A stretch of 64,000 nucleotides of DNA, taken from NCBI RefSeq assembly GCF_965363235.1, contig NC_134851.1, positions 24,043,847 through 24,107,846 of the forward strand. Direction: 5' to 3'. The notes beneath the pieces were generated by a model. The model did not search any database, was not told where the DNA came from, and saw nothing but the letters and a program-made list of their open reading frames with translations. Made by a program: the position numbers and the translations under genes. This DNA comes from Mytilus galloprovincialis. Taxonomy: Eukaryota; Mollusca; Bivalvia; Mytilida; Mytilidae. Shown one piece after another: positions 25,790 through 38,800 of this stretch (the first letter of the stretch is position 1; each line of letters begins with the position of its first letter).

Positions 25790-26100
25790 GTGTTCAAAAT
25801 GCACTTCTGACGTATTAAATTGTAAACATGTTGCCTTGTGTTAGCTATTATACGTGTCAATTGTGTTCTCCTATTTATTTGTATTGTAGTCCTGTAATGT
25901 TGTGTTGTCATTTAATGTTATATTTCACATGGCCATAAAAGAGGGAGGTTTTGCATGCCACAAAACCAGGTTCAACCCATTATTGTTTTCTTGTAAAATA
26001 TGACCTGTCGGGAATATGGTCATTGTTATATTATAGTTCGGTTCTGTTTGTGTTACATTTTAACGTTGTGTTTCTTTTGTGTCGTTTGTTTCCTCTTATA
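25790..26100 (+). repeat. Dispersed repeat family G
   Basis: Characteristic words include ggccataaaagagggaggtt, ttgcatgccacaaaaccagg and ttcaaccca. From memory these belong to a highly repeated mussel element. A diverged reverse copy is at 19440-19720. Confidence 0.6.
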
Positions 26101-26124
26101 TTTGAGTGTGAATTTACATTATTA

Positions 26125-26480
26125 AAGGAATACTGTTACATAACAGTGTTTGGTTTGAAGCACTATAACTGGAAAAAAATCGTTTGATACTTATAAAAAA
26201 CTTATAGACTGTTTTGCTGAATGTGAATTCACATTATTATAAGACGTATCATGGTACTTTTCTATCCCAAATTCACTTATTTAGTTTTGATGTTGTATTT
26301 GTTATTTGCATCGGATTTTGTCTAACATGTCTAATGCTTAGTTCGTTTCTGTGTGTGTTACATTTTAATGTTGTGTCGTCATTTTCTTGTATTTAATGCG
26401 TTTCCCTCGGTTTTAATTAATGACCCGGATTTGTTTTTGTCAATCGATTTATGAGTTTTGAACATCGGTATACTACTGTT
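26125..26480 (+). repeat. Dispersed repeat, paired with 22855-23065
   Basis: See the match listed for 22855-23065. This copy extends further right (tttccctcggttttaa, gacccgga, tatgagttttgaacatcggt), and those words also fit family G 3' sequence. Confidence 0.6.
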
Positions 26481-27949
26481 GCCTTTATTTGTCAGACTAA
26501 TTGTAAACGGGATATTTTGAAAACAGATAATTGTGTTTGCTATCAATGTCGTTCTGTATAAACCTAGATTCTTTCATTTTGTTGAAGGTGTTTACAGATG
26601 TGTTGTATTTAACTTGTTTTGATTTGTTTCGACGTTCTGTGCCCTATTACTTAGTAAACTGTTTTGCTTTCTACGTGTTTTGAAATACGCGTCGTGTATA
26701 AATGTTATAGTACCAATTAAAAATACCAGATTATTTGACAAGTTTCATGAGGGATAAAATCCTAATTTGAAGGAATCAGCGGTACATGCGCTACTAACAA
26801 AGTTCTGATAAATAGATATTTCTCAATAATATGTGTACGGTTTGGTTGCTTACAGTAGTACCTTTTTTAAGATTTGTGTCAGCAGTATAACAAATGTATC
26901 GCAGATAGGACTTTCCTTGCTAAGTTTCGTATAACAATGAGCAATATATAAAATGATAATTAAACAATGCCCTTACAATTTATAGTAAACCAGAGGTCAT
27001 GAACCCCATATGAAATCTGCTGATCCCATAGAAACCCATGTAACGACGTTAAACTAATCCTAATGTCTAGTTGTACCCAAGGTCACATAAATTTTAATGT
27101 TTGCTAATGAAATTGAATAATTATCATGGTATCAGTCACCACTATGTTGACGACATGATACTTCAAAAAACAAGCATTAGCGATTAAACATGTGAAAGGC
27201 AATGCAAGAGTAGACTCCCTTGATTTACGTTTGTTGCATTTATCGAAGAATATTTCGTGAATGGGTTTTATTCAGTGACTTTCTATATCCGTTCGAAGAT
27301 GTTTCATTCATTTGAAATCATTAAATAAGAAATCATGTTTTATCCTTATTGCTTGTAGTATTTTATCACTTTAGCAAAAGTAACATGAAACAAAAAGAAA
27401 AAGCAATTATTTCCATAACATCTGTTTTAAAGCAGATTAAGCTACAAATCTATCAACTTAAATGCATTTGATAAACTGTCCAATGTATAAAAAAAAATCA
27501 CATCGTAGGCGTCTCTACTGATTTGTTTAATATTGGAAATAACGCTAGAAACAAATTTAATTTGTTTGCCATGTTTTATTATATTTTTTTACATTTTGGC
27601 TAATACTTTCTAATAATTAATTGAATGTAATGTTTAATAAATGTTTTTGGTCCAAATATTAACAATGCTTGAGGGTATTGTATTATTGGTCTTTTCTTAT
27701 TAGGAAAATTAACTAATTAAAGTTATGAGGATTACATGTGTGTACGACAGACTCCTGTTCCGTCATAAAACAAACTTACCAATGGCACTCGAATCAAAAA
27801 CATTAAAAGACCCAAAAAATATGAGGTAAAATATAATTTATGCCTCAAAATTCCGAGGGTTTTGTGAAATACAGTTGAAGTTTTTAAGAACATTCTGATA
27901 AATTCAAGGTTTTATAAACAGTTAAATGAATTTGTTGAAAGGTCCTTTC
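26481..27949. other. Intergenic, no feature recognised
   Basis: No gene or clear repeat seen in about 1.5 kb. Confidence 0.45.
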
Positions 27950-27952
27950 CAT

Positions 27953-28060
27953 ATAATAAAATTGAGAATGGAAATAGAGAATTTCTCAAAGAGACAACAA
28001 CCATACAAAAGAGCAGAGAACAGCAGAAGGCCATCTTCTGGTTTTACACGTAGCGATAAT
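27953..28060 (+). repeat. Short dispersed repeat (aaattgagaatggaaat type)
   Basis: Shares aataaaattgagaatggaaa and caaagagacaacaacc with 43636-43720. It looks like a SINE-like mussel repeat. A 24-nt poly-T run follows at 28108-28131. Confidence 0.55.
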
Positions 28061-28390
28061 ATCCAGTTACCGGATTAATGTCATGTCTTTGGGGTTTGTT
28101 TTTTGGGTTTTTTTTTTTTTTTTTTTTTTTTGGTAATCGTTTATTACAAAACTCACAAATATATAAACACAAGAGGGACATTAGAAATGAAAGTTTGAAA
28201 TTAACTAACAACGCCGTGGATAAAAAAAAAAGACTATCATTAAACATGCCAATGATTTCTGGCTGCGTTTCCCATTAAAACTTTCAGAAGTATAGTCTAA
28301 TCCCTATTTGGTAAATTCAATTAAGCAGATAATAGTTAAGTGTAATGCTATCAAATTATCCATCAAAATGGGATATAACTATACATATAT

Positions 28391-28542
28391 TATTACATTG
28401 ATACCAGTGGATTATCGGATTTATCCAATCTCGATAGTGAAATTATCAATTTTAAAGTCCGAGCCTCGGCGAGGACTTTAAAATTGATAATTTTATATCG
28501 AGATTGGATAAATCCGATAATCCACGCGTTCCTATGTAATAA
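28391..28542. repeat. Large near-perfect palindrome
   Basis: Core arms at 28408-28466 and 28467-28524 are inverted copies (tggattatcggatttatcca on the left, its complement at the right end). There is almost no spacer around gcctcggcgagg. Looser pairing continues outward to tattacat/atgtaata. Two or three mismatches only. A foldback MITE or a palindromic inverted duplication would look like this. Confidence 0.85.
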
Positions 28543-28559
28543 TCTGTTCCTCTAATGAT

Positions 28560-29720
28560 TAAAAGATAAATTTCGTTTTTTCTCTAAACCAAAATCCCCT
28601 TCGAGTGCCTTCCACTCTCCACGAAGATGTCAATTTCATAAAAACCTGTTAGAACATTTTGATCATTTCAGGGAGCTGAGAAAGGTTATGGCCCTTTGAC
28701 TCAGCCAATCATCTTTTGAGATCACCGGTAACCACACGTTGATTACATTTTTTTCATACAATGGGTTCGGAAAGGAATATATTTCCATAGAATTAGAGAA
28801 ATATATATATATATTTTTTTTTTCATTTACCAAACCGTTTAGTCTATCTACATGATGGTCGTGTAGCATGTATAGTCCAGCAGCTAAAATGTAAGTCAAA
28901 TATTTTGGCACAATTGATCACTTTATGGTAAAAGCATGAAACTTTGCACATTGTTAGACATAATGATAGTAAACATTTTTGGATAGAGAGTCATCTGAAA
29001 AAATCCATAATGGCCGCCAAAATTCAAAATGACCGGCATTCGTCAAGAGGCTGTGTTCAATATGTAGGTTTGATTGGTCCCTTCATAGTAAACGCATACA
29101 ACTTTGCTAAGAGATAATCATGATGCTAAAACATATTTTAGGTTATGAAAGCCATCTAAAAGAATTTCATAATGGCCGCCAAACACTAAATGGCCGCCAA
29201 AAGTCAAGAGACTTAATCAATGTATTGGTATAATAAATATCTATAGTAAAAGCATACTACTTTGAAAAGTGGTAGTTAAGATACTTAAACATATTGAGGA
29301 ATGGACCCATCTTTGAAAAATCCAAAATAGCTGCCAAATTAAAAATAGTCGTCAATAGTTCGACTAAGAATATGAATGGTTCTGAATGTTTGATCGAATC
29401 TGAATTAGCCTGACCAAACATTTTTTTTTCCAAAGAAAGCATTTACTTTGATACTGAAACATCTTTTAAAAGTATTTTCATAAATGTCTACATGAACAGT
29501 GCAGAATGTGTCATGCCTGTACCGTAAAGACGTCAATCATACCAATTAGTAGCGCTGTCTGAGTTCTTCACATGCAAATCGTATGAATGGACAGCAAGAT
29601 AAACAATGCATCATCATTGGTGGTATTCGCGTAGTTCTTGTTGTCAGATCTTTGTGATACATTGTACTGTGCCGTTAATCAGAAAGCAAAACAAAACCAT
29701 AACATAACTTTGTTTTACAG
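28560..29720. other. Upstream flank of receptor A
   Basis: Contains a diverged direct repeat of the phrase aatggccgccaaa at about 29010, 29170 and 29330 (spacing about 150 bp) and no ORF of note. A promoter could not be placed: the first 5'UTR exon of receptor A is upstream of 29720 but not identifiable. Confidence 0.4.
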
Positions 29721-29814
29721 GAAGAAATACCAGACTAGTATGGATTATTATAACAATACAACGACAAATGTTAATCACAGCAATGGAACAAGTGATACTC
29801 CTGAGCATTATAAG
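29721..29814 (+). CDS. Receptor A exon with start codon
   Basis: The acceptor tttgttttacag ends at 29720, then 19 bases of 5'UTR, ATG at 29740, and the donor AAG|GTTAGT after 29814. Coding part 25 codons, phase 0: extracellular N-terminus rich in Asn/Thr. The start is supported because the paralog has an ATG at exactly the same codon position and also an acceptor just upstream, so both have an upstream non-coding exon. Confidence 0.8.
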
Positions 29815-32800
29815 GTTAGTAAACGAGCATCAATATTTTTTTTAAACATTTTATAAACTAGATGTAAATTAAGAATGATACGCATAACAGAATCTTGAAT
29901 AGTATGATAAAAAAAGGAAAATAGAGTCAATTAATTGGTATTGAATATTGACTATTACTGACAGAAAACAAGGTGCACTAACATGTGCAAAACAACTGGG
30001 GCTTCATACGAAGCAGGATCAACTTACACTTCTGGTGCACATGCTGTCTCCTTCAGCTTCTAGTGGGACCCGCTCGCATTGCATGTTTAGTTTTCAATGT
30101 TGAATTGTGATTATTATTGTCTTACGATCGTTTTACAGTCTCTCTTTAAAAACTTCTAATGTGTTAAAAACTGATGCATTAGGAGTTTGGGCATGACTTA
30201 AATGTTTGTCTTGTTTTGACTTTTATCTAAATACAAATATATCAGTCTTTCGCCGCCTTATAGCTCATTATACTGATTCAGCTTGAAGAAATCATCAATC
30301 AATCAAAAAATATTTTAATTTGACATGTATGTTTGTCTGTTAGTTTATATTGTTCACATATGGAACGACCTAATGTCATTGAAAAGAAGGAAACTGATTG
30401 TCTTAATGCGAAAAAATATTGATTGCTTTCTGTTCCATTGCATTATAAACCGATTAGCCTAGATAAGGGACATTTTAAAACATTGGGATTTGAAAATGAA
30501 AGCTCCACTAAATTATAATTATTTGTCAAACCTGTAAAATATTAATTGAGGCAAAAAATGGGAACTGACTTTCTGAAATTTAAAAGTGATTGATAGCTTT
30601 TTTTTCATTAAATTATAAACCGATTAACCCAGATACTGTATATTTTAACATTTTAAGACTTGTAAATTAAAAAACAAAATCTGTCACAAACTGCTTTTGT
30701 GGTGTTGTTTCGATTCTAAATTTCAAATTCTAGTCAATCAGAACAAATGATCAAGTATTTTTAAAAAATCAATCAACATATGTGATATTTGTCAAACCTG
30801 TATGCATGGAGACGAAGGGGAAATCAAATTCAATAAAATTTTGAAACGCAACCAAATTTTCTTTTAAGTGATGCATATGCATGTTAAATACTTATATTGA
30901 ATTTCTGTCAACATATTTTGTTGACAAGACTGATTATTGCTTTTAAACTAAAGACACTCTATCACGAAATGAGTGGAAATGTTGGGTTTCTATCTCATCT
31001 TTTAACAAAAAATTGTTTCAATATTACAAACTGAGTGTTTATTTATAATGTCCTTTGTTCCCTTTATTAACGATCTGTCGATTTGCCTTTTATTTATTTT
31101 TGTTATCATTATTAGATATTTATTTTTTGAACATGCAATCGTCATTTTTTCGGAAATCATAATAAATAATTGTCAAAATAATACATTGTATTGCCTAAAG
31201 GAGTTGATGCTGAACAAATGTAATAAGGAGATTTTTTCTAAAAAAGAAATAATATTGTTAACTTCGTGACAACAATAAATTATTAAATTCATTTATAACT
31301 CGTCCAAAAAAGGTTTATTTTAAACCAGAACTTGATAAATATTGTGGGTACTTTTTAACTCATGTTTGTTTGGGGTGTAAACATGTTTAAGCTGTGTTTT
31401 TTACTTTTTTTGTACAATCGCAAACTAAATAATTTTATTCTTTTAGAACATATGCATTGTCGTTAAACATGTATAACACGCAAAATCCGTAAAATCTAGG
31501 TCGACAAAGGGTCATGAAACAAAGACTTGTCCAAATAATGAAGAACTCTATAATTCAACATTCCAACCTTTCGAATTGATTCCGCAGCGCTTAATTAAGT
31601 TTAATTGTAGAAACAAATTCCTCAAATAACAAACAGCGTAAGGTATGAAGTATATAATGTTTGTATTAACTATGTAATAGGTGTATAACAAGGTTATATC
31701 GGTAAAAACTATAATTCTATTTTGTGTTGTAGGTGATTTTAAAATGGATATCATTTGTGATTTTCCTTGGTATAATAGCATTCAATGCACTTGTTATCGT
31801 GTTGTTACTGTCACGGAAGAAGAAGTCGAGGATGGGATTTTTTGTTACTAACCTTGCAATATCAGGTATAACTATTATTGTTTGCTACTTGCCTTATGAG
31901 CTCATAGATCACCCGTCGATTGGTGATACATGTTGTGCAAAATCTGGTCCCGGAGTTTGTCGTGAGTTTGTTTGTTTTAGTTGTGCATTGTAACTTGCTG
32001 ATTGCCTCTCCGTTATATTTGGTTCATTGCCATGGCAAAGACGGTTTGAGTCCGGCATATGAACCTGTATATTCATTTTGTATTTCATCTCTTTTAATGA
32101 AATAAACTATATTATATTAGAAATAATGCATTTTAAATCTTCTAAAAGTGTCAACTACAGATTTCTAAAACAAAATGTTCGTTCTGTTAGTTACAATAGT
32201 TATCAAAAGTACCAGGATTATAATTTTATACGCCAGACAATATAATTTTAAATATCCATACATTTTCTGAATTCTTATCCTAATACATACAAGATTCAAA
32301 CGACAACGAAGGAACAATCGGTTGTTTTCTGGTGTTGTTCCCCCGTTATATGTTTTAATGTGAATGGCAGTATTTCGTGTCAAGAACTGTTTGTCTTTTA
32401 GTTTCTTTATATTGATTCTGTATTGCAGTTATCGATTAATTCAAACAATAAGTAATGCTTAAGATCTTTTTTTTTCAATTCATACGGTTCTTAACGATCC
32501 ATTTTTTTATGATTAGTATACCGATGAGTGCAGTCCTAAGCTGTATAGCAAGTTAACTTGATAACCAGTCATTTGGACTGATCAAAGTTAACCTGTGACC
32601 GGATTTAGGACTGCTCTGACCAGTCCTAGGACCAAAATCTAGTTAACTTGAAAAGCGGACTTGGTCCTAGGACTGTTTTTATGTCTGCCAAAAAATTAAC
32701 TTGCAAATAGGTCCGCTATTGATATAAGTTAACTTCGAACCAGTACTGCCGTAAAGTTAACATAAGTTAACTTCGAAACCAGTCCTGCCACAAAGTTAAC

Positions 32801-35800
32801 ATAAGTTAACTTTTGCTTTGACAAATCCGATCAAAACCAGATCTGTTCCCAAGTTAACGTTTGACTGGTCTTCTCAACACTAAGTTAACTTGTAACCAGG
32901 ACCGCTCTACATCGACTTTTTAAAAATATTTGTTTAATATCTTTGTTTCGTAGTATAAACATCGAAAATAAAGTAAAATTAATACTTCCGTTATATAAAC
33001 AGGATTAAATAAAAATATTTGAAAATAAAGTACGCATAAAACGTTGCTTGTTTATCCACAAATTAAATTATTTATCTCTTTCATCTGCCAATCTATAAAT
33101 AAAAAAAAAGATCAGCCATATTTTTATGTCAGGATTGACGTCAGGATTCAATGTATAATACAATGGACAGCTATATTGCAATACAATAACAACATGAACA
33201 ACAAATTTTTGTTTGCATAAATTTAGGGTGCCAGCATGTCCTCCTTTTATTCAAAAGCTTGATATATGTAATAAAATTTCAGTAGTTTTGATACCTCATG
33301 CTGACTTTACAACAAAATGATTTGACCGCATTGACTAAAACTGGCCATATGTGCACTTTAATATGTAAATCTTTATACCATGTATACCCGCATAATAAAT
33401 CAGCTATATTTTTTATGCCAGGATTCAATGTATAATACAATGGATAGCTACATTGCAATACAATAACGACATGAACAACACATTTTTGTTCGCATAAATT
33501 TAGGATGCGAGCATGTCCTCCTTTTATTCAAAATATTGATACATAACAAAATTTCAGTAGTTTTGATTCCTCACGTTAACTTGTACAACAAAATGATTTG
33601 ACCCCATTGACCAAAACTGACCATATGTGCACTTTCATTTGTTAATCTATATAACATGTATACCCGAAGAGTTCATCAGCAATATTTTTGTGTTAGGATT
33701 CAATGTACACTACAATGGACAGCAATATTGCAATACAATAACAACAAATTTTTGTTCACATAAATTTAGGGTCTCAGCATGTCTTCCTTTTATTCAAAAT
33801 ATTGATACGTAACAAAATTTCAGTAGTTTTGATACCTCCTGTTGACTTGTACAACCAAATGATTTGACCGCATTGACCAAAACTGACCATATGTGCACTT
33901 TAATTTGTTAATCTATATACCATGTATACCGCATAGTAAATCAGCCTTATTTTTGTGTTAGGATTCAATGTACAATACAATGGACAGCAATATTGCAATA
34001 CAATAACAACAAATTTTTGTTCGCATTAATTAAGGGTGCCAGCATGTCCTCCTTTTATTCAAAATATTGATACGTAACAAAATTTCAGTAGTTTTGATAC
34101 CCCATACTGACTTGTAAAACCAAATGATTTGACCGCATTGACCAAAACTGACCATACGTGCACTTTAATTTGTAGATCTATATACCTGAATAGGAAATAA
34201 GCCATATGTTTTATGTCAGAATTCAATGTATAATACAATGAACAGTAATATATTGGAATATGATAACAACAAAATTTTATTTGCATTAATTCAGGGTGCC
34301 AGCATATCACAAATTTCACTCGTTTTGATACCTCATGCTGACTTGTATAACAAAATTATTTGACTGCATTGACAAAAACTGACCATATGTGCACTTTAAT
34401 TTGTAAATCTATATACCCACATAGTAATTCAGCCATATTTTTTATGTCAGGATTCAATGTATAATACAATGGACAGCAATACAATAATAACAAATTTTTG
34501 TTCGCCTAAATTGAGGGTGCCAGGATGTCCTCCTTTTATTCAAAATATTGATATGTAGCAAAATTTCACTGGTTTTGATACCTCATGCTGACTTGTACAA
34601 CAAAATTATTTGACCTTATAGACCAAAACTGACCATATGTGCACTTTAATATGTAAATCTATATACCCACATAGTAAATCAGCCATATTTTTTATGTCAG
34701 GATTCAATGTATAATACAATGAACAGCAATATTGCAATACAATAACAACAAATTTTTGTTCGCATAAATTGAGGGTGCCAGGATGTCCTCCTTTTATTCA
34801 AAATATTTATACGTAACAAAATTTCAGTAGTTTTGATACCTCATGTTGACTTGTAAAGACATTTGCTATCAGAGGCCTTCTGAGGAAGAACAATGCGAAT
34901 GTTGTTTATACATATTTTAATAAAGCACTTAACTAGCTTAAGTCTGATATGAAAAGTCGCAAAAACGATAACATTTCAAAAGCAGACATGTCCCCAGGTC
35001 TCTTCAATAGCAGACTTGTCCACAGGTCTGGTCAGAAGCAGACCTGTCCACAGGTCTGGTCAGGAGCAGACCTGACCACATGTTTGGTCAGGAGCAGACC
35101 TGTCCACAGGTCTGGTCAGGAACAAACCTGTCCACAGGTCTGGTCTTGGGCAGACCACCTGTCCTCAGGACTGGTCAAAAGCAGACTTGTCCACAGGTCT
35201 GGTCTGGAGCAGACCCGTCTAGAGGTCTGCAGCAGTCATAAAAAAGCGGACCGCAGGTCTGGTCCACCGTAGACGAAGTTAACTTGCTGGTCTGCTTAAA
35301 AATTCTCAAGTTAACTTAAAAAGCAGACAAGTTAACTCTAAGTTAACTTTTGTCAAGGTAAGGACCGCACCCATCTGTATGTGTTTAAAAATATTTATGG
35401 AATCTAACCATTGATAAACAATAATCGCTTTAATCGCTTGAATTCTAGTTACAACTATTACTGATACAAAATTCGATAATAATATTGTATCAGGCAACAT
35501 TTGAAAGCATAAATTACACTCGGACAACCATTTCATTTTCCCAAAATACCTGCATAATATCATAAAATGTCAAGACGAATTAATGATTTCAATGACAAAA
35601 ATCAAATGAAAATGTTGTTAACCAAAGTTCACAGTTTGAAGTGTAATATCACCAAATAATAATACGTCACATCCGGTTGCTTTCGAAAAAAGGTCAATTC
35701 AAATATTCCCTTTAATTGACAGTTTTGGTAATTATTAAACATGTCATTGCAGATAAACATGTCATCATGCGTCGTAAGCATAAAGCTTGGGTATTTCAAA

Positions 35801-38800
35801 GCACCTTGTTTGAGGGAAAAGGGGGGGGGCAAAGTATATTTTGGAACCTACTGGTTACAGGGTTATCAAAGCTTGTACACAGGTTAAAAGAGCAGAAAAT
35901 ATTTTTTTATAACTTCCAATAATGATGTGTTTTTAAATATTAAATGACATGTTATGTGATTATTTTCTCTGTAGAACTGGACAAAACTTAAAACTTAACT
36001 CATGCTAAGTATTTCTTTATTTGAAACAAAGATAATTTCTGCACCTTATTTTAAAAAAGTGTAAATTAAACGAAAACTGATAGGGGAAAATCAATAGTGG
36101 TCATGTATTACATCTCAATTGACGGATACTAAAGAGAATATCTATATCGTAAATTATGGCATTGTCAATTTATGTTACAATAATTCAACGTTATAACATT
36201 ACTTATAAACCAATTATAATAGACACTTACGACAACAAAGCATTGGCAAGTGTTTAAAGTATTGAGAAGCTAATCATAATTTGAGCTCTCAACTCCTTTT
36301 AAACCTGTGACATTAGCGAAAGTTGCGTGTATACTATAGAATAAGCTATGATACCATAAACAGTACCCATCTGTTTGTAAGACCTGTACTCATCTGAAAA
36401 ATATCATACATCACTTTCCAATTTTAAAATGACAAGTGAAAGAGAGGACATATTCAAGAGTACGCGCCGTTTCTAAAACCTAGTTCAACTTAAAAATATA
36501 CAACGTATTCGCATCACAGAATATTAATAACTACATTCTTGACTAATTTGGTTTGTAGACGTCATTTATGCCATTCGCTATCATTGACATTGTACACTGT
36601 TAAAATATACTGTAAAAAGAAGGACGATAATGCTAGCTGTTTATCGTCTAGAGGAAAATGAAATCAATAGTCAATATTAATCTACCCTACAAAGCTTTTG
36701 ACATACATTTTTTTTTAATTGAAACGATTTTGTATTTGTAGATCTCTGTCTTGGACTCTTTTACGTTTTCCCGGAGTTGGTTTTTAACAAATTTGGAGTT
36801 ACCTGGAATAAATATGTCTGCTATATAGTGTACGCATTTTTCTCACAGTGGTCAGTCTATGCATCTATATATGCGATAGTTGTAATGTCTATAGATAGAC
36901 TATACGTTATTGTAAGACCTTTATCTGCAGCCTCTAAAGGACAAAAGTATCGATTTGGGTTGGCATCAATAGCATGGAATACTGGATCAGTTCTTGCTGT
37001 GCAGTACGTTGTTCACATTGAGTTTTGGAAGACGGAGAAGATAGTTTGTGTTCATTTTATTCCATACAGGGAGGTGAGTTTAAGAGAAAAAACAGAACTG
37101 ATTGTAATCGAGTTGTATTAATTTCATTTAATCTGTTAGTTGTTGTCTTTTATGAACTGACTATGTTATTAATTTGAGGCAGGTCATTGCGTTTTACAAA
37201 TTGTTTTGTTAGTACCTCATAATCTTCGCCCACTTCTTGCAAATATTGAAAGCTTCTTCTTGCAAAGAAGAAAACGTTATTCTATTTTACATTATGCATT
37301 TTTTTTATTGTTTTTTACCTTTGCTTAAATAAAATCTTAACACAATTTTTACTTTCCAAAAGACTATTTTGTGATTTCCCTCGGCTGGATATTTGAAATA
37401 AACTGGAATTTGTGTATGGTCCAGACAATGCAATTATAATCTTTACCATATACCAAAACGATAGAGTGACATGAAATGAATTAAAAAGTATGTAATGTCT
37501 ATTTGCATGTATATGAAAGAATAACAAAAAACTATGTATAAGTACATAAAAGAAAATGTATCCACCAAGGTTCAAATTAAGTGGATACAAGCAAGTATAG
37601 GCTACCGTAATTGCAATTCAGTATATTGCTGAATTATATTTATCTTTAAGATTCGTTTACGTATATACAGCGTTTTTTGAACTGTTTGGCATATATCAAA
37701 AGGATTTCATTTATTTTTTAGGCAATGCTTTATATTGATACCACACTTATGATAATAATTCCAGTCATTATTAACGTCATTTGTTATGCTGGTATACTAA
37801 TTACAATCCGTAGACGGGAAAAATGTGGATTTATTCCGGCAAACAGAAGCAATACAGGTAACAAGTAATCTTTAATTGATTTGTCATCCTAATTTGTTGA
37901 TACACAGAGTACATTAAATTTCATACGTAATCATGGTAATAGTATAACATTCTTTAAATGAAAAAAAGTATTACTATCACAAGCAAATTATTCGATAGTA
38001 TTCATCCTTAAACTTTGACGAAGTCAGTAAAGCAAATTATGTTATCGAAGTCCCCATCTTCCGCTTTACTCTGCTCAGCAAATCATCAAATTGCATGTCA
38101 TGGCTTTACAAACATGACCTGAAATACGTTGAATTGACCCAGATTTAGTAAATTGTTGAAAACAGTATAATTTATCGATTTATATTGTCAAATACTAGTT
38201 ACTCTACGCGATATGAAGCCGTTTTGCTCACGATCGGTAAAAATGCTGTATTTTGAAACTCACAACTGATATTTTATAAAATAATTATGTAGACATTCTG
38301 ATGATCGGTACATAAATATATTATTTATTTATTATAAGTTTGTCTTAGACGGTGGTAGGGATTGAAATATAACAACAATCTTTTTCAAAGTCTCCTGTTT
38401 TTTACCAATAAACATGATAAAAATTGCAACTTTAAGCAAAGTCTAAGTACATGAGCCTGTACCATTTGAAAGAGGACTTGTGTTTGCGGAAAATTGATCC
38501 AATATAAACTCTAATCATCGAATACAAAGTGTTATCGGATATATCATCGTAATGTGACTTCGGGCAAACAGTTACAAATTTGTTTCATTATTTGAAGTGT
38601 TTCAATTAGGCAGCCAAGTTATTCGTAATTAAGATACACATGTATGGTTTTGAAATGTGTATTACTCGGTCGCTAATTAACCAAATATTTTTATTTTTAT
38701 AGTTTCTACAGATGAAATTATTCCTAAGAATAGAGTGATTTCCAATGCAAAAATAAGGACTATAAAGCTACTATTAGTTGTAGTATGTGGTAAGTGATAC

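Noticed and set aside
28078..28278. 66-codon ORF with poly-phenylalanine
   Set aside because: Produced by the 24-nt poly-T run.
31920..32105. Continuation of the receptor A exon 2 frame downstream of 31865
   Set aside because: The paralog shows a clear GT donor at the same position, and the read-through has no GPCR similarity.
33113..34858. Regular repeats that might suggest a CRISPR-like array
   Set aside because: Units are 230-290 bp direct tandem copies without unique spacers, in a eukaryotic intron.
34949..35272. 107-codon ORF with repeated HRSGQ/QVWS-like phrases
   Set aside because: It is the translation of the 28-bp minisatellite inside an intron; since 28 is not a multiple of 3 the protein cycles through three frames, with no ATG context or homology.
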